A DNA stretch of 64,000 bases from Deinococcus sp. Leaf326 (GCF_001424185.1 NZ_LMOM01000065.1:338618-402617), one strand, 5' to 3'. Counted from the stretch's first letter, positions 16,545-29,787 are shown. Notes: generated by a model from the letters alone, not told the origin. Translations and numbers: made by a program.

Positions 16545-16778
16545 TCAGAGCTGCTCGGGCGCCTTGGTCTTGGGCGCAGGCCGCTTTCTGGCCTCGGGGG
16601 CAGCGGGCACCGGCGCGCCGTGGTCGTCGGCCGAGCGGCCCGCGAGAATGTTGAACACGCGGCGCACGTCGGCGGCGCGGGCCTCGACGTAGCCCTGGCC
16701 CATCTTGCCCTCGTAGGTGTTGCCGGTGGTCAGATCGAAGGCCAGTTGCAGCGCGCGGGCGTCGAAAGAAGAGTCCAT
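16545..16778 (-). CDS. Hypothetical protein, 77 residues
   Basis: Not recognised. The N-terminal part (MDSSFDARALQLAFDLTTGNTYEGKMGQGYVEARAADVRRVFN, shown only to mark the frame in pieces) is well ordered; the tail is Ala/Pro/Lys-rich and probably disordered. TATCCA lies five bases before the ATG at 16776-16778, a near match to the leaderless box. It may follow cmk in the same direction with a 34-base gap. Confidence 0.55.
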   Translation of the reverse strand: MDSSFDARALQLAFDLTTGNTYEGKMGQGYVEARAADVRRVFNILAGRSADDHGAPVPAAPEARKRPAPKTKAPEQL

Positions 16779-16812
16779 GCCCCTGGATACCATGCCCGGC
16801 CGGCGCAGAAGC

Positions 16813-17454
16813 TCAGCTTGTCCGGGCAGGCGCGGCGCCCTGCGGCAGGTCGGCCAGGATGGTGTCGATCACGCCCTGAAGACTGAGCGGGCCAGTATCG
16901 ATGACGCGCGCCTCGGGGGCCGGCACGCTCTGGGCGCGGTCGCGCTCATCCCGGCGGATGAGAGCGGCCTCGATCTCGGCGACGGCCTCGGGGCGCTCGG
17001 CAGCGCGGCGGCCGGCCCGTACCCGCGCGCTGGCGGTCAGGTAGAACTTGGCCTGCGCCTGGGGAAAGACCGCCGTGCCCATGTCCCGGCCCTCGACCAC
17101 GAAGGGCGGCGTCAGGGCGCGCAGCCGCCGGTCCACCCAGGCGCGCAGCTCGGGCTGGGCGGCGACCGCGCTGACCCCGGCGTCCACCGCCGCCGACTGC
17201 ACGTCGGCCGTCAGCTCGCGGTCGCCCAGCCACAGCCGGTTGCCGCCCGCCAGAGGCTCCAGGCGCAGCGGCTGGGCCTCCAAGTGGGGCAACAGGGCGG
17301 GGTCGTGGGGGGCAAGGCCCGCCTCATAGGCGAGGAGCGTGGCGGCGCGGTACAGCAGGCCACTGCTGACATAGGGCACGCCCAGCGCGCGGGCCACGCC
17401 CGAGGACACGCTGGATTTTCCGCTGGCGGCCACGCCGTCGATGGTCACGATCAC
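16813..17454 (-). CDS. cmk: Cytidylate kinase
   Basis: 213 residues. P-loop GVAASGKSS is at residues 7-15, followed by [17 protein letters not shown], the NMP-binding block [14 protein letters not shown] and the lid region with [10 protein letters not shown] and RRDERDR, the usual cmk order. It phosphorylates CMP and dCMP. The GTG start is preceded by TACACT (minus, 17462-17467) seven bases upstream, so the message is probably leaderless. Length is close to the usual 220. Confidence 0.93.
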   Translation of the reverse strand: MIVTIDGVAASGKSSVSSGVARALGVPYVSSGLLYRAATLLAYEAGLAPHDPALLPHLEAQPLRLEPLAGGNRLWLGDRELTADVQSAAVDAGVSAVAAQPELRAWVDRRLRALTPPFVVEGRDMGTAVFPQAQAKFYLTASARVRAGRRAAERPEAVAEIEAALIRRDERDRAQSVPAPEARVIDTGPLSLQGVIDTILADLPQGAAPARTS

Positions 17455-17548
17455 GCCCTCAAGTGTAGGTCAAGCGGCCAGACGCGGCGCAGGCCGCTGC
17501 CCCGGAGTCTTGACCTGCGGCTCATGCCGGGCCGCTAGACTGGGAACG

Positions 17549-18331
<783 letters not shown>

Positions 18332-18374
18332 GGGGCTCACCCCCCCGTCAGGCCGGGCCGGTACGCTGAGCCGC

Positions 18375-18920
18375 ATGAAGCGCTCTCTCTCCGGCCTGGC
18401 CCTGCTCGCCCTGCCTCTGGCCCTGGCCGCCTGCGCGCGCACGGCGACCCCCGTGGCCGACTATGACCTCAGCGGCACGCTCGCAGGCGCTCAGGGCTGG
18501 AGTGCGCCGCGGTTCGCCCTCGTGGGCACCGGCATCCCCAACATCTTCACGAACAAGGGCAACCTGTCGCAGAGCACCGAAGTGACGGCGGCGGGCCTGA
18601 ACTTCGGCGTGGACCTGCCCACCCTGCCGGACGTGGCGGGCGTGTACCAGATCGTCGCGTACAACGACACCGACGGATCGGGGACCTACACCATCGGCGA
18701 GCCCTTCGCGCGCAACCGGCAGTGGCTCGTCTTCAGCCCGGCAGGCGGCGACCTGCCGGCGGTCAACCTGCCCGAACAGTTGCCCTGGGCCGGCGGCGAA
18801 GAAGCTCTGCCCGCCATGAAGGTCGCGCGCGGCTGGAACCTCTATGACCGCAGCCAGCCCCTGAGCGCGGCCAACCCGCACGCCGCCGCGAAGGTGACCG
18901 GCTACGACATCAGCCGCTGA
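18375..18920 (+). CDS. Hypothetical lipoprotein
   Basis: 181 residues with a lipoprotein signal peptide (LALAAC, Cys about 21). The mature part is beta-rich and carries [16 protein letters not shown], a calcium-loop-like D.DGSG segment. No family recognised. TACGCT (18362-18367) seven bases before the ATG indicates its own leaderless promoter, although it follows the isomerase gene closely. Confidence 0.7.
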   Translation: MKRSLSGLALLALPLALAACARTATPVADYDLSGTLAGAQGWSAPRFALVGTGIPNIFTNKGNLSQSTEVTAAGLNFGVDLPTLPDVAGVYQIVAYNDTDGSGTYTIGEPFARNRQWLVFSPAGGDLPAVNLPEQLPWAGGEEALPAMKVARGWNLYDRSQPLSAANPHAAAKVTGYDISR

Positions 18921-18935
18921 CGGGCTTGGCCCCGG

Positions 18936-19592
18936 CTAGCGCAGAAACGGATTGGTCTGCCGCTCACGCGCCACCGTTGTCGCGCCGCCGTGACCGGGGT
19001 AGACGGCGGTATCGTCCGGCAACGTGAGCAGTTCAGCGGCGAGGCCCGCCAGAAGCTGCGGATGATTGCCTCCTGGCAGGTCGGTGCGGCCGATACCCCC
19101 GGCGAAGAGGGTGTCGCCCGCGATCACGAAACCGTCGCCGACGAACACCACGTGGCCCGGCGCGTGGCCCGGCAGCTCGCGCACGGTGAGGCTCAGGTCG
19201 CCCGCCGTGAGCACCTGCCCCTGCACCAGATCGGCGTCGGGATCGGCCGGCTGGGTAAAGGGCAGGTTCCAGCGCGCCGCCGACGTCCCCCCGGCGCGGT
19301 AGAGCGGCAGATCGGCGGGGTGCAGGTGGACGGCCACGCCCAGCGCCTCCCGGACCTCCTGCACCGCCCCGATGTGGTCGAAATGCCCGTGCGTGAGCAG
19401 AATTCCCCGCACCGTGATCCCACTGGCGCGGACCAGTGCCAGGAGGCGAGCGGCCTCGTCGCCGGGATCAATCAGGAAGCCCTCGTTCTCCTCGCCCGCG
19501 ACCAGCAGGGCGTTTTCCTGGAGGGGACCGGTGGACAGGGACCAGACGCGCGCCGCGCCGTGCGTGCGGGGGGCCGGGGAGAGGGCAGTCAT
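18936..19592 (-). CDS. MBL-fold metallo-hydrolase, glyoxalase II-like
   Basis: 218 residues. The metal ligands are clear: THGHFDH, a His in LPGHAPGHV, Asp in [19 protein letters not shown] and the final His in VYPGHG. This is the hydroxyacylglutathione-hydrolase-like subgroup; in an organism with bacillithiol the natural thioester is unknown. TACACT (minus, 19599-19604) is six bases before the ATG, and a second TATCCT for the divergent gene begins 12 bases further. Confidence 0.88.
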   Translation of the reverse strand: MTALSPAPRTHGAARVWSLSTGPLQENALLVAGEENEGFLIDPGDEAARLLALVRASGITVRGILLTHGHFDHIGAVQEVREALGVAVHLHPADLPLYRAGGTSAARWNLPFTQPADPDADLVQGQVLTAGDLSLTVRELPGHAPGHVVFVGDGFVIAGDTLFAGGIGRTDLPGGNHPQLLAGLAAELLTLPDDTAVYPGHGGATTVARERQTNPFLR

Positions 19593-19628
19593 GGGGCGAG
19601 TGTAGCCCTCTCCTCTATCCTGTGGCCC

Positions 19629-20117
19629 ATGCAGCACACCCGCACCTGGCAGGACGTGTACGGCGGCGCCCACGCGAGCTTCGGCGGCCGCGCCGGAGGG
19701 TACCGCTGGCTTGTCGCCGCGCCCCCCGAACTGGCCTCCGGGCTGAGCACCGAACTCGCCGCCGTGGAGGGCAAGGGCGAGACGGTCCTGCTCATTCATG
19801 ATGGCCTGACCCCGCTGCTGGCCAGCGTGCGGGAGCTGAACCCGCGCGGCGTGCTGGTGGTGGCCCCGGCTCCCCTCTCCGGCGGCCCCGCGCTACAACT
19901 GCCGGAGCGCACCCTGGACGGTGCGGGCGGCCTGACCTACCGCGAGGGCGGCGCGTTTCCGGCCTGGACCGGCGCGGCCAACCCGGAGGCCCCGCGCGAC
20001 GAGTGCCCCCCAGCCAGCGCCGCCGCCTCGCTGGGGGCGGCGGTCGTGGTGACGGACCCGGCGGGCGTGCGGGCGGCCCTCGAAGCCTGGATGGACGCGA
20101 CGCCGCACGGGCGCTGA
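19629..20117 (+). CDS. Hypothetical protein, 162 residues
   Basis: Not recognised. An alternating alpha/beta pattern ([48 protein letters not shown]) suggests a small Rossmann-like fold without nucleotide-binding glycines. TATCCT (19616-19621) is seven bases before the ATG, giving a compact back-to-back leaderless promoter pair with the MBL gene. Confidence 0.65.
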   Translation: MQHTRTWQDVYGGAHASFGGRAGGYRWLVAAPPELASGLSTELAAVEGKGETVLLIHDGLTPLLASVRELNPRGVLVVAPAPLSGGPALQLPERTLDGAGGLTYREGGAFPAWTGAANPEAPRDECPPASAAASLGAAVVVTDPAGVRAALEAWMDATPHGR

Positions 20118-20156
20118 AACTGCCCCCAGGGCAGTCCTCTGCCCAGGACCGCCAGC

Positions 20157-20657
20157 TCAGGGCCGCAGGATCAGGCAGGTGGTCGAGGCGTAGGCATAGA
20201 TCTTGCCCGCCTCGTCTACCAGCCGGCCCTCGGCCACGGCCGTCTGTCGGGTCGAGGCGACGACCTGCCCGACCGCCTGCACCTCCGGGCCGCCCACGCG
20301 CAGGGGGCGCAGGTAGTTCACCTTGAGTTCCAGGGTGGTGTACCCCACCCCCGCCGGCAGGGTGGTCTGGACCGCGCAGCCCACCGCCGAGTCGAGCAGC
20401 GTCGCGTACACGCCGCCGTGGACCGACCCGATGGGGTTGTAGAGGTCCTCGCGCGGGGTGAGCCGGAACACCGCGCGGCCCTCACTGAAATCCTCCGGCG
20501 CGGGCCAGGCCATGCCCAGGACGGCGGCTATGGGCGGGCCGGGCAGCTCGCCGCGCGCCATGGCCCACAGGTATTCCAGGCCGCTGAGCTGCCGCGCCCG
20601 TTCCAGGGTCTCGGCCGGGTCCTGCCAGGTGTAGGTGCGCGTGCGCGGATCAGTCAT
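20157..20657 (-). CDS. PaaI-family hotdog thioesterase
   Basis: 166 residues. The hotdog core shows [23 protein letters not shown], the PaaI/4HBT active-site block with His-Gly-Gly and an Asp on the central helix, followed by [11 protein letters not shown]. It probably hydrolyses acyl-CoA thioesters, perhaps phenylacetyl-CoA pathway intermediates, but no paa gene is adjacent. TAGACT (minus, 20665-20670) is seven bases before the ATG. Confidence 0.88.
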   Translation of the reverse strand: MTDPRTRTYTWQDPAETLERARQLSGLEYLWAMARGELPGPPIAAVLGMAWPAPEDFSEGRAVFRLTPREDLYNPIGSVHGGVYATLLDSAVGCAVQTTLPAGVGYTTLELKVNYLRPLRVGGPEVQAVGQVVASTRQTAVAEGRLVDEAGKIYAYASTTCLILRP

Positions 20658-20718
20658 GTCCAAGAGTCTACCGACCGCCCCCCAATCGCTGCCCGCCCCA
20701 GTGGGTAGACTCCGCCGC

Positions 20719-21900
20719 GTGAGCACCACCGACCTCCCCTTTTCTCCCCCTGTCCCGGACCCCGGCGCCGTCGCCGGGCCGGTCCGGCACCTGTACGTAC
20801 ACGTGCCGTTCTGCCCCAGCATCTGCCCGTACTGCGACTTTCATGTGCTCGAACGCCGCGCGGGCATGGTCGAGCGGTATCTGGCGCGCATAGAAGAGGA
20901 GGCCGCGTGGCTGGCCCGCACCTATCCCACCGAGCTGGAGACGGTGTACCTCGGCGGCGGCACGCCCAGCTTTCTGCGTGGGGCCGAGATGGAGGCGCTG
21001 GTGGGCAGCGTCCGGCGGCACCTGGGCTGGGGCAGCCTGGAAAATACGCTGGAGATCAACCCCGGCACCGTGAGTGGGGAGCGCGCGGCACACTGGAGGG
21101 CCTTGGGCTTTGACCGGGCCTCGGTGGGCGTGCAGAGTCTCGACGACGCCACGCTGCGCTTCCTGGGCCGCCAGCACACGGCCGCGCAGGCCCGCGAGGC
21201 CGTACAGACCCTGACCGCGCAGGGCTTCCGGGTCAGCGGCGACCTCATCACGGCGGTGCCGGGGCAACCGCTCGACAGCGATATCCGGGGGCTGGTCGAG
21301 CTGGGTGTGGGACATGTCAGCGCGTACACCCTGACCATCGAGCCGGGCACCGAGTTCGCCCGCCGGGGCGTGACTGTTCAGGAAGACGACGAGCGCGCCG
21401 GATTCGAGCGCACCGAGACGCTGCTGGAGGCGCAGGGGTTCGCGCGCTACGAGGTCAGCAACTACGCGCGGCCGGGCCAGGAGTCGCGCCACAACCGCGC
21501 CTACTGGCAGGGGCGCACCTACCTGGGGCTGGGGCCGGGGGCGGCCGGACACTATCCGGCCGGGCATGGGCCAGCCACCGGGGAGCCGGGCCTGCTCACC
21601 ACCCGGCGCACCAACCCCCACCTGCACGAGTGGCTGACCGGCGCGGCAGGGGACGCCGAGGGCATCGACCCCGAGGAGTACGTCACCGACGCGCTGTTCA
21701 TGGGGCTGCGGCTGCGGGAAGGCCTCGACCTCGCCGACCTCGCGCGCCGCAGCGGCCTGGACGTACGGGGGCGCTACGCCCGCCCTCTGGCCCGCAATGT
21801 CGCGCGCGGCCTGCTGGCCCTGGACGGCGACCACCTGCGCGCCACGCCCGAGGGCTGGTGGGTCCTGAACCGCGTGGTGACCGACTTTCTGGAGGAGTGA
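20719..21900 (+). CDS. hemW: HemW-like radical SAM protein
   Basis: 393 residues from the GTG at 20719. The radical SAM motif CPSICPYC (Cys-x3-Cys-x2-Cys) is followed by FHV, the HemW/HemN pattern, then [23 protein letters not shown] and DLITAVPGQ. HemW binds haem and is thought to act as a haem chaperone; it lacks the extra Cys typical of true coproporphyrinogen dehydrogenase. TAGACT (20706-20711) is seven bases before the GTG. Confidence 0.9.
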   Translation: MSTTDLPFSPPVPDPGAVAGPVRHLYVHVPFCPSICPYCDFHVLERRAGMVERYLARIEEEAAWLARTYPTELETVYLGGGTPSFLRGAEMEALVGSVRRHLGWGSLENTLEINPGTVSGERAAHWRALGFDRASVGVQSLDDATLRFLGRQHTAAQAREAVQTLTAQGFRVSGDLITAVPGQPLDSDIRGLVELGVGHVSAYTLTIEPGTEFARRGVTVQEDDERAGFERTETLLEAQGFARYEVSNYARPGQESRHNRAYWQGRTYLGLGPGAAGHYPAGHGPATGEPGLLTTRRTNPHLHEWLTGAAGDAEGIDPEEYVTDALFMGLRLREGLDLADLARRSGLDVRGRYARPLARNVARGLLALDGDHLRATPEGWWVLNRVVTDFLEE

Positions 21901-22025
21901 GCGTGGGGTGCCCAGCGCCCGCGCCAACTCCGCATTCCATTCACCACACGTCCTTGTCAATCCTGCGCGTCCGACTCTCCGGGCCGGGCACAGACAGCTG
22001 TGGGGGGGCGCGTTAGACTGCCCAC

Positions 22026-23429
<1,404 letters not shown>

Positions 23430-23451
23430 GCGGACAACCTCGCCGCATGCG

Positions 23452-23500
23452 GCGGAGCAGGACACGCCCCCACCCATCCGGGGGCGTGTCCTGCTCCGCT
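23452..23500 (+). terminator. Terminator of lpdA, 19-bp perfect stem
   Basis: GCGGAGCAGGACACGCCCC (23452-23470) is fully complementary to 23481-23499, with a 10-base loop. The downstream T-run is weak (TGTGTGCAGCCTTCTG). Confidence 0.75.
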
Positions 23501-23553
23501 GTGTGCAGCCTTCTGTTCCTGGCCGGGCTTTTGGCGCTACGCTGGTGCTCAGC

Positions 23554-24525
23554 GTGAAACTCCTGTCCCGGACTGCCTTCCTCGGCCTGTACGCCGGCCT
23601 GCTGGGCCTGATCTCCGGGCCGGCGACGGCGCAGACCGCGCCCTTCACGGTCGAGGTCCGGTTCGTAGGCAAGGCGCCGAACGCCGCCCAGCAGGCGACC
23701 ATCCGCGCGGCGGCCGCGCGGGTATCGAAGCTCATCGCCTCGCCGTTCGGGCCGGTCACGCTGCCCGGTGACGCCGAAGCCTGCGACAAAGGGCTGCCGA
23801 CCGTGCGGGGGCGGGTGGACCGCTTCTTCGTGTTCGTGCGCGTCCTGCCGCTGGACGAGGACCTCTACGCCGAGGCGTGGCCCTGCGACCTGCACGACGG
23901 CTCCTACCTGCCGGTGTACGGCGCGGTGAGCCTCAACTCGCGGGTGCTGGGCGACCTGTCGGCCACCGACCTGACCGACACCATGATCCACGAGACGCTG
24001 CACGCCCTGGGCGTGGGCACCCTCTGGGAGGCCGACGCGCGCGTGTCGCTGAGCGGCGAGTCCGACGAGCGCTCGCTGGTCACCAAAAGTGCGGGGCAGT
24101 TCTACTACACCGGGGCCCGGGGCGTGGCGGCCTACCGCGCCCTGGGAGGCCGGGGCGACCGCGTCCCGCTTGACGCCGACGCCGGACACTGGGCGGGTTC
24201 GGCGGTCTGCTCGGAGATCCTCTCGGGCGACGCGGGCAACTACACGGGGCGGGTCAACCCTGTCAGCCCCCTCACGCTGGGCGCCCTCGAAGACCTGGGC
24301 TACCGGGTCAACCGCGCGGCCGCCAGCCCCTATACGCTGCCTCTGCGCGGCTACGGCGTGAAGTCGGCGCCCGTCCCGGCCAAGTCCACATCGCCCGCCC
24401 GGCGGCCCACGTCCTACGCCAACTGTGCGGCCGTCCGCGCGGCCGGAGCAGCGCCCCTGCGGCGCGGCGACCCCGGCTACCGCGCCGACATGGACGGCGA
24501 CGGCGATGGGCTGGCCTGTGAGTGA
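23554..24525 (+). CDS. Secreted zinc metalloprotease with C-terminal Excalibur domain
   Basis: 323 residues from the GTG at 23554. A signal peptide ending near PATAQT is followed by a leishmanolysin-like segment with [10 protein letters not shown] (HExxH plus third ligand region). The C-terminal about 37 residues are an Excalibur calcium-binding domain: NCAAVRAAG, a Pro-Gly-Tyr segment and [12 protein letters not shown]. Exported peptidase, substrate unknown. TACGCT (23538-23543) is near the start; a GTG three codons upstream at 23545 is the alternative. Confidence 0.78.
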   Translation: MKLLSRTAFLGLYAGLLGLISGPATAQTAPFTVEVRFVGKAPNAAQQATIRAAAARVSKLIASPFGPVTLPGDAEACDKGLPTVRGRVDRFFVFVRVLPLDEDLYAEAWPCDLHDGSYLPVYGAVSLNSRVLGDLSATDLTDTMIHETLHALGVGTLWEADARVSLSGESDERSLVTKSAGQFYYTGARGVAAYRALGGRGDRVPLDADAGHWAGSAVCSEILSGDAGNYTGRVNPVSPLTLGALEDLGYRVNRAAASPYTLPLRGYGVKSAPVPAKSTSPARRPTSYANCAAVRAAGAAPLRRGDPGYRADMDGDGDGLACE

Positions 24526-24531
24526 GCCCCG

Positions 24532-24786
24532 GTGAGTGACGAGGCCGAGTTCCTCTCCTACGCCCGCAACCGCACGGTGATAGGCCGCCGCGTCGTGAAC
24601 AGCCGCGAAGAACTCGCAGCCCTGATCGACTCGGCCGGGGCCTGGGGCTGGACCCTGGACGAGTTTCGGCGACGGGCCGGCGTGCGCTTCGCCGGTGACA
24701 CGGCGTATGTCACCGAGTTTCTGTGGCACGGGGACGGTGTACCCCTGAGCGAGATCTGGCAGGAGGTGCAGGCGAAGCACGGCTGA
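24532..24786 (+). CDS. Hypothetical protein, 84 residues
   Basis: Not recognised. Soluble and acidic, with a helix-turn-helix-like layout (REELAALIDSAGAWGWTLDEFRRR is the middle part, given in pieces). It starts with GTG six bases after the metalloprotease stop, so it is probably cotranscribed and coupled to it. Confidence 0.6.
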   Translation: MSDEAEFLSYARNRTVIGRRVVNSREELAALIDSAGAWGWTLDEFRRRAGVRFAGDTAYVTEFLWHGDGVPLSEIWQEVQAKHG

Positions 24787-24936
24787 GGAGCTGGGCCTAT
24801 GCAGGCTTGACCTTTGCCGTCCGTCTTCTCAACACGCGGCCAGGGAGGAGGGGCGCTCTTCAGGGAGCCCCTACCGGGCTGCCGAACTTGGGCCTTGTCG
24901 CCAGCCTGTGGAGCCTGACCCGGCGCGGGTAGACCA

Positions 24937-24969
24937 GCAAAACCCCCTCCGCGGTGGGATGGGAGGGGG
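24937..24969 (-). terminator. Terminator of the DUF4126 gene
   Basis: CCCCCTCC (24943-24950) pairs with GGAGGGGG (24962-24969); on the minus strand it ends in TTTT. Confidence 0.8.
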
Positions 24970-24978
24970 AAGCCCGAC

Positions 24979-25542
24979 CTACAGCGCCCGCCGTCGCCAG
25001 CCCCGCACCCGGCTCCAGAGCCGGTAGGCGACGACCCCCAGACCCGCCAAGCCCAGTACCGCCAGGATGGGCGCGAACACCGCCAGGACGCTCAGTCCCA
25101 GGCTGCTGGCGTCCTCGGCAGCGCTCACCACCGGGTTGCCCAGACCGCCGGTCGTGGCAGTGGCGACTGGGCGCACGGCGGCGCGGGTCGCGTGGACCCC
25201 TCCCGCCACCACCAGCCCCAGCGCCAGTTTGAGGGCCGGCGGCACGTCGGCCACGCCCGCCTGCGAGGCAAACAGGACCGCGCCCGCCGCCGTGTTCACC
25301 ACCCCACCCACGAGATGCAGGACGTGGTCCACACCGGGGATCTTGTCGCCCACGAAATCCAGCGCGCCCACCACCGCGACCGCCAGCAACACCCAGGGAT
25401 TCGCCAGCAGGTCGAAGGGCTGCGCCAGATTCATCACACCCGCGCGGGTCAGCAGGCCAACCACCAGCAGCGGAATATAGGCGTTCAGGCCCGCCGCCCC
25501 CGAGAGGCCCAGCGAGGAGAGCAGTCCGGTGAAGAGGTCCAT
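24979..25542 (-). CDS. DUF4126 family membrane protein
   Basis: 187 residues with four to five hydrophobic segments. The opening GLSGAAGLNAYIPLLVVGLL and DKIPGVDHVLHL are typical of DUF4126. Function unknown; the fold resembles small membrane transporters. The ATG is near 25542 with a TATGCA hexamer just upstream on the minus strand. Confidence 0.8.
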   Translation of the reverse strand: MDLFTGLLSSLGLSGAAGLNAYIPLLVVGLLTRAGVMNLAQPFDLLANPWVLLAVAVVGALDFVGDKIPGVDHVLHLVGGVVNTAAGAVLFASQAGVADVPPALKLALGLVVAGGVHATRAAVRPVATATTGGLGNPVVSAAEDASSLGLSVLAVFAPILAVLGLAGLGVVAYRLWSRVRGWRRRAL

Positions 25543-25623
25543 ATGCCCTGCATACGCCCCGGCGGGCAGGGACGTTTCCGGGGCGCCCAGAGCGAGTCTT
25601 TAGGCTTGTGGGGCCGCCCCCAG

Positions 25624-25779
25624 CTAGAAGGGTCCCGGCAGATGCAGGCCGACGTAACCCGCGTCCGCCGGGGCGTGGTCCAACTCGGCCAGCGCGCGGT
25701 TCAGGCGGTCCTGGCGGCGCGCGGCGAAAAAGATCACGGTGAGGATGGGCAGGAACACGGCCAGCAGGATCAGTCCCAT
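25624..25779 (-). CDS. Small single-pass membrane protein, 51 residues
   Basis: It encodes MGLILLAVFLPILTVIFFAA, one membrane helix, then a basic RRQDRLNRALAELD helix and a short Gly/Pro tail ending GPF. AGGAGG lies about eight bases before the ATG at 25777-25779, which makes this short gene credible. No family recognised. Confidence 0.65.
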   Translation of the reverse strand: MGLILLAVFLPILTVIFFAARRQDRLNRALAELDHAPADAGYVGLHLPGPF

Positions 25780-25853
25780 GAGGTGCCTCCTGCGCCCCAG
25801 CGTACAGCGGGGGGTCAGGGACAGCTCATGGGGCCGGAATCAGGCGGACAGGG

Positions 25854-26918
25854 TCAGGCGGACGCCTCGCCCGCGCCCAGGTACGCCACGAGCAGGTCCA
25901 CACCCGCGCGCACATCGGTTTCGTGGACCGCCTCGACGATGGTGTGGATATAGCGGGTCGGCAGGCTCAGGGTCAGGGTCGGCACGCCCTCGCGGCTGCG
26001 CTGGATGGCCGCGCCGTCGGTGCCGCCCTGGCCGAGCACCTCGAGCTGTGCGGGAATGCCCTTGTCCTGCGCCAGGTCCCAGAACTCGTCCACCAGGGAG
26101 CGGGTCGAGATCATGGAGGAGTCGTAGACCTTGATGCCGATGCCCTCGCCCATGCGCGTGACCGCCTCGTCGGGGCCGACACCGGGGGTGTCCACCGCGA
26201 GGGTCACGTCCAGGCCGATCCCCACCGTGGGCTGCACGCCGTAGGCCGCCGTGATGGCGCCGCGCAGGCCGACCTCTTCCTGCACGCTGAACACCGCGTA
26301 CAGGTCGTGGCGCAGGGGCTGGCCGCGCAGCGCGCGCAGCGTTTCGAGAAGCAGGAATACGCTGGCGCGGTCGTCCATCGCCTTGCCGCACACGAGCTGC
26401 CCCACCTGCCGGGCCGTCTGGTCGAGGGTGACCATGTCGCCCACGCGCACCTGGGCCTTCACCGCGTCACCGTCCAGTCCAAGGTCCACGAAGAACTCGC
26501 GCAGCTCGGGCACCTTCTTGCGCTCCTCGGGCGAGGCGATGTGCACCGGACGGCCTGCCGGGGTCAGGATGCCAGGCAACGCTCCGCCGCGCGTATGCAC
26601 AGTGACGTTGCGCGCGAACAGGTTGCGCGTGTCGAAGCCGCCGAGATTCTGGAGGCGCAGGTAGCCCTTCTCGTCGACGTAGCGCACCAGAAAACCGATC
26701 TCGTCCATGTGGGCCGAGACCATCACGCGCCCACGCGGCTCCTCCCCCGTGCCGGCGCAGCGGGCGATCACGTTGCCCAGCGCGTCCACCCGCACCTCGT
26801 CGGCCAGACCTTCGAGTTCCGTGAGCACGAAGTCGCGCACCGCGTCCTCCTGTCCGGGCACGCCGGGCAGGTCGGACAGCTTCATCAGGAGGTCAAGCCT
26901 CAGATCGGTTTTCGTCAT
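25854..26918 (-). CDS. M42 family aminopeptidase (FrvX-like)
   Basis: 354 residues. Metal-binding landmarks of M42 peptidases: [34 protein letters not shown] (catalytic Glu pair), [12 protein letters not shown] and GGTDGAAIQ. These are tetrahedral cytosolic aminopeptidases. The ATG at 26916-26918 lies inside the 3' end of pth (26-base overlap); CATACT seven bases upstream is a possible leaderless box. Confidence 0.92.
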   Translation of the reverse strand: MTKTDLRLDLLMKLSDLPGVPGQEDAVRDFVLTELEGLADEVRVDALGNVIARCAGTGEEPRGRVMVSAHMDEIGFLVRYVDEKGYLRLQNLGGFDTRNLFARNVTVHTRGGALPGILTPAGRPVHIASPEERKKVPELREFFVDLGLDGDAVKAQVRVGDMVTLDQTARQVGQLVCGKAMDDRASVFLLLETLRALRGQPLRHDLYAVFSVQEEVGLRGAITAAYGVQPTVGIGLDVTLAVDTPGVGPDEAVTRMGEGIGIKVYDSSMISTRSLVDEFWDLAQDKGIPAQLEVLGQGGTDGAAIQRSREGVPTLTLSLPTRYIHTIVEAVHETDVRAGVDLLVAYLGAGEASA

Positions 26919-27525
26919 GCGGCGCAGTATGAACCGGCTCCGGGGCCGGGCGCAGGTCAGTGCTGTTGAACTGTCCCTGGGCGTCGGACAGGCCCTGTGT
27001 GGCCCACACCGTCGCCGCGTCGGCGCCCAGGCGCACGAGTTCGGCCAGGGTCGCCGCTTCTCCTTCGCGCCACTTGCTCAGCACCCAGTCGGCGGGGTCC
27101 CAGCCGGCCGGCGGGCGCGAGATACCTACCTTGACCCGCGCGAAGGCTTCGTGGCCCAGCAGCCGGATGATGTCGCGCACCCCGTTCTGGCCGCCGTGCC
27201 GCCCACCGTGCCGGATCTTGAGCAGCCCGAAGGGACTGTCGAGGTCGTCCTGCAAGACCAGCAGGTCGTCGCCCTCCAGCTTGTAGAAGGCCATCAGCGG
27301 CGCGACCGCCTTGCCGGACGTATTCATGAACGTGGTTGGCCGGACCAGCAGCACCTTCTGGCCTGGAGCCGGCCCCAGGCGCACGTCGGCCACGTCGGCG
27401 TCCTTGTCCTTGCGCCAGGCCGCGCCCCCGCGCCGGGCCAGTTCGTTCAGGACCAGCCAGCCCACGTTGTGGCGCGTCTGCGCATACTTTTCGCCCGGAT
27501 TGCCCAGGCCCACGATGAGTTTCAA
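26893..27525 (-). CDS. pth: Peptidyl-tRNA hydrolase
   Basis: 210 residues from a TTG at 27523-27525, giving the conserved start [11 protein letters not shown]. The catalytic His is in YAQTRHNVG, followed by [13 protein letters not shown] and [12 protein letters not shown]...[13 protein letters not shown]. It frees tRNA from peptidyl-tRNA. A GGAGG ribosome site lies upstream and the gene follows the 136-residue gene by five bases, so the two are cotranscribed. Confidence 0.93.
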   Translation of the reverse strand: MKLIVGLGNPGEKYAQTRHNVGWLVLNELARRGGAAWRKDKDADVADVRLGPAPGQKVLLVRPTTFMNTSGKAVAPLMAFYKLEGDDLLVLQDDLDSPFGLLKIRHGGRHGGQNGVRDIIRLLGHEAFARVKVGISRPPAGWDPADWVLSKWREGEAATLAELVRLGADAATVWATQGLSDAQGQFNSTDLRPAPEPVHTAPHDENRSEA

Positions 27526-27530
27526 GGCGC

Positions 27531-27941
27531 TCAGGCCTCCAGCCCGCCGAGTTGCGCGCGCCACTGCGCGGTGGTTTCACGCACGCGGGCGTCGGTGCTG
27601 GCCCGTTCATACCCGGCGCGGAAGTCGGCGAACCGGGTGTCGGAGTCCGAGAACAGCAGGCCCAGCGCGTGCTGCACGTCGCTCACGTGCTGCTCGGTCA
27701 GGCGGGTGTCCTTGGCGTCGAGCACCTCGTCGAGGGTCGCCATCAGGCCCGAGAGGGGCCGCAGCCACTGGAAGGCGGGGTCGCCCGTGACGAGCGCGTA
27801 CAGCGCGAAGGGACCGCCGACCGGACCGTTCAGAAACTCGTACTCGCCCTTGGCGAAGTCGAGCAGCGCCGAGTGGAAGGCGCGCAGGGACTTGGACAGG
27901 GCGTCCAGGCGGCTACGGATGGCGGCGTTAGGAGAAGTCAT
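27531..27941 (-). CDS. Hypothetical protein, 136 residues, upstream of pth
   Basis: Not recognised. Helical and soluble, with repeated phenylalanines around residues 20-50 ([20 protein letters not shown] in part). TATCCT (minus, 27948-27953) is six bases before the ATG, so this gene heads a leaderless transcript that continues into pth and the M42 peptidase. Confidence 0.65.
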   Translation of the reverse strand: MTSPNAAIRSRLDALSKSLRAFHSALLDFAKGEYEFLNGPVGGPFALYALVTGDPAFQWLRPLSGLMATLDEVLDAKDTRLTEQHVSDVQHALGLLFSDSDTRFADFRAGYERASTDARVRETTAQWRAQLGGLEA

Positions 27942-28008
27942 GGACGCAGGATAAGGCCCGGCCACCGGGGCAGAAGGTGGGGCGCAGCGTTCAGGGGGCC
28001 GGGCCGGA

Positions 28009-28509
28009 CTACCAGCCCCACGTCCCCGGCTCACCCTTGAAGGGGCCGACCACGTCACCCGTGATCCAGCCGCCGTAGAATCCCCCCGGCTGCGGTGTCA
28101 CGCGCTCGCCGTCCACCCGGCACTCGTCCATGCGGCCCGCGTACAGTGCGACGTGTCCGGCCATCTCGCGGAAGTCCAGAGTAGGCGACTCGTAGCTCCA
28201 GCCCGCCGCGTCGGCGACCTGATCGCCGCCGACCAGCGTCCAGTACGTCGCTTCTCCCTTGAACTCGCACACGCTGCCTCCCGGCGCGGGACGCAGCGCG
28301 CCCGGCACGAAAGCTTCCGGCGGCAGGTAGTAGGTCGGCGGATGGCTCGTTTCCAGCACCCGGAAGGCTGCGCGGGTCTGCGCGATGAGCTGGCCGCCCA
28401 GCCAGACCTCGATCAGTTTGGGAACGCGCTCCAGACGGGGGGGACGCGGGTAATTCCACACCGACTCCTGACCGGGGCCGGGCGGGATGGGCTGGGGACG
28501 GCGCAGCAT
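28009..28509 (-). CDS. DUF427 domain protein
   Basis: 166 residues. The DUF427 signature is visible: [11 protein letters not shown], then [33 protein letters not shown] and [17 protein letters not shown] with a conserved Gly/Trp-rich end (FYGGWITGD). Function of the family is unknown. The start at MLRRPQP is the best-placed ATG. Confidence 0.85.
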   Translation of the reverse strand: MLRRPQPIPPGPGQESVWNYPRPPRLERVPKLIEVWLGGQLIAQTRAAFRVLETSHPPTYYLPPEAFVPGALRPAPGGSVCEFKGEATYWTLVGGDQVADAAGWSYESPTLDFREMAGHVALYAGRMDECRVDGERVTPQPGGFYGGWITGDVVGPFKGEPGTWGW

Positions 28510-28626
28510 GGAACCAAGATGCCACGCCTGACCATGACTGTACGGCCCAGGCCCACCCCCCGCGCCTCCAGACCCCGTCCCTCTACACTCAGGGCCGCGC
28601 CGCAGTGCGGCAGAAGGGGTCAGAGT

Positions 28627-29067
28627 ATGAGCGAGACAGAGACGAAAGCGCCGCGCAGCCGCGCCCGCATGCTGGAACTGGTGTTCCCGAAGGACACGAA
28701 CTATCACGGCACCGCCTTCGGGGGCTGGGTGCTGTCGCTGATGGACAAGGCCGCGAGCATCGCCGCCGTGCGGCACGCCGGGGGGAACGTGGTCACGGCG
28801 CGCATGGACGGCGTGGACTTCCACGTGCCCATCCGGGTCGGAGACGCCGTGGCCCTCGACGCCCGCGTGATCCGCGTGGGCCGCACGAGCATGACCATCC
28901 GGGTGGACGTGTACCGCGAGAACATGGCGAGCGGCGAGCAGGAACTGGCGACCACCGGCCTGTTCGTGTTCGTGGCCCTCGACGACCAGAGCCGCCCGCG
29001 CCCCGTCCCGGCCCTGGCTCCCGGCGACACCGCCAGCGCCCAGCCGGACTACGAGGCCCGCCCGTGA
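28627..29067 (+). CDS. Acyl-CoA thioesterase, hotdog fold
   Basis: 146 residues. The YciA/BACH-like pattern is present: [30 protein letters not shown], then [18 protein letters not shown] and the R.SMTI.VDVY strand. It probably hydrolyses fatty or short acyl-CoA. The stop overlaps the GTG of the phosphatase gene (GTGA). Confidence 0.88.
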   Translation: MSETETKAPRSRARMLELVFPKDTNYHGTAFGGWVLSLMDKAASIAAVRHAGGNVVTARMDGVDFHVPIRVGDAVALDARVIRVGRTSMTIRVDVYRENMASGEQELATTGLFVFVALDDQSRPRPVPALAPGDTASAQPDYEARP

Positions 29068-29741
29068 ACACGCCGGGAAGTCCGGCGCCGGAGGCGGGCC
29101 CGGACCTCGACCTGACCCTGGTGCGCCACGGGGCGACGGCGTGGAACGAGGGCGGGCGCTGGCAGGGCCTGACCGACAACGCGCTGGGCGAGCGCGGCGT
29201 GACCGAGGCCCGGCGGCTCGGCGCGCGCCTCGCGGGGCTCGCCTTCGACCGGGCCGAGTCCAGCGACCTCGCGCGGGCGGTGCAGACGGCCGAACTGGCG
29301 CTGCCGGGCCGGCCTCTGACCCTCGACCCCCGGCTGCGCGAGATCGGGTTCGGCGAGTTCGAGGGCCTCAGTGTCCCCGAGATGGCCGCGCACCCGGCCT
29401 ACGCGGCGTGGCAGCTCGACCCGTGGCAATACGCCCCGCCCGGCGGCGAGAGCCTGGGAGAGGTCGCGGCGCGGATGCAGGCCTGGGCCACAGAACTGCC
29501 CGGTGGTCACACCGTCGCCTTCTCGCACTCGGTCGCTATCCGGGGGCTTCTCTCGGCCCTGCTGGACTGGGCGCCGCAGCCGCAACCGGGCTACCCGCTG
29601 CCCTTCTCGGTGCGCCTCGGGCATACGAGCCTGAGCACGCTGCGCCGCCGGGGCGGGGTCTGGACCCTGCACCGCCTGGGCGACGCGGCGCACCTGGAAC
29701 CGGCCCCTCGCGCAGACGGCGCCGAGGGGGGCACGCCGTGA
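29064..29741 (+). CDS. Histidine phosphatase family protein
   Basis: 225 residues. The catalytic RHG is in [18 protein letters not shown] near residue 20, followed by the [12 protein letters not shown] block, Glu in [11 protein letters not shown] and the second His in [12 protein letters not shown]. The substrate cannot be told (phosphoglycerate-mutase-like or cobalamin phosphatase-like). The GTG start overlaps the thioesterase stop. Confidence 0.88.
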   Translation: MNTPGSPAPEAGPDLDLTLVRHGATAWNEGGRWQGLTDNALGERGVTEARRLGARLAGLAFDRAESSDLARAVQTAELALPGRPLTLDPRLREIGFGEFEGLSVPEMAAHPAYAAWQLDPWQYAPPGGESLGEVAARMQAWATELPGGHTVAFSHSVAIRGLLSALLDWAPQPQPGYPLPFSVRLGHTSLSTLRRRGGVWTLHRLGDAAHLEPAPRADGAEGGTP

Positions 29742-29787
29742 AGGTCCGGCTCACCCTCCGGCCACGCCCCACCTTCAGGATGCGGGC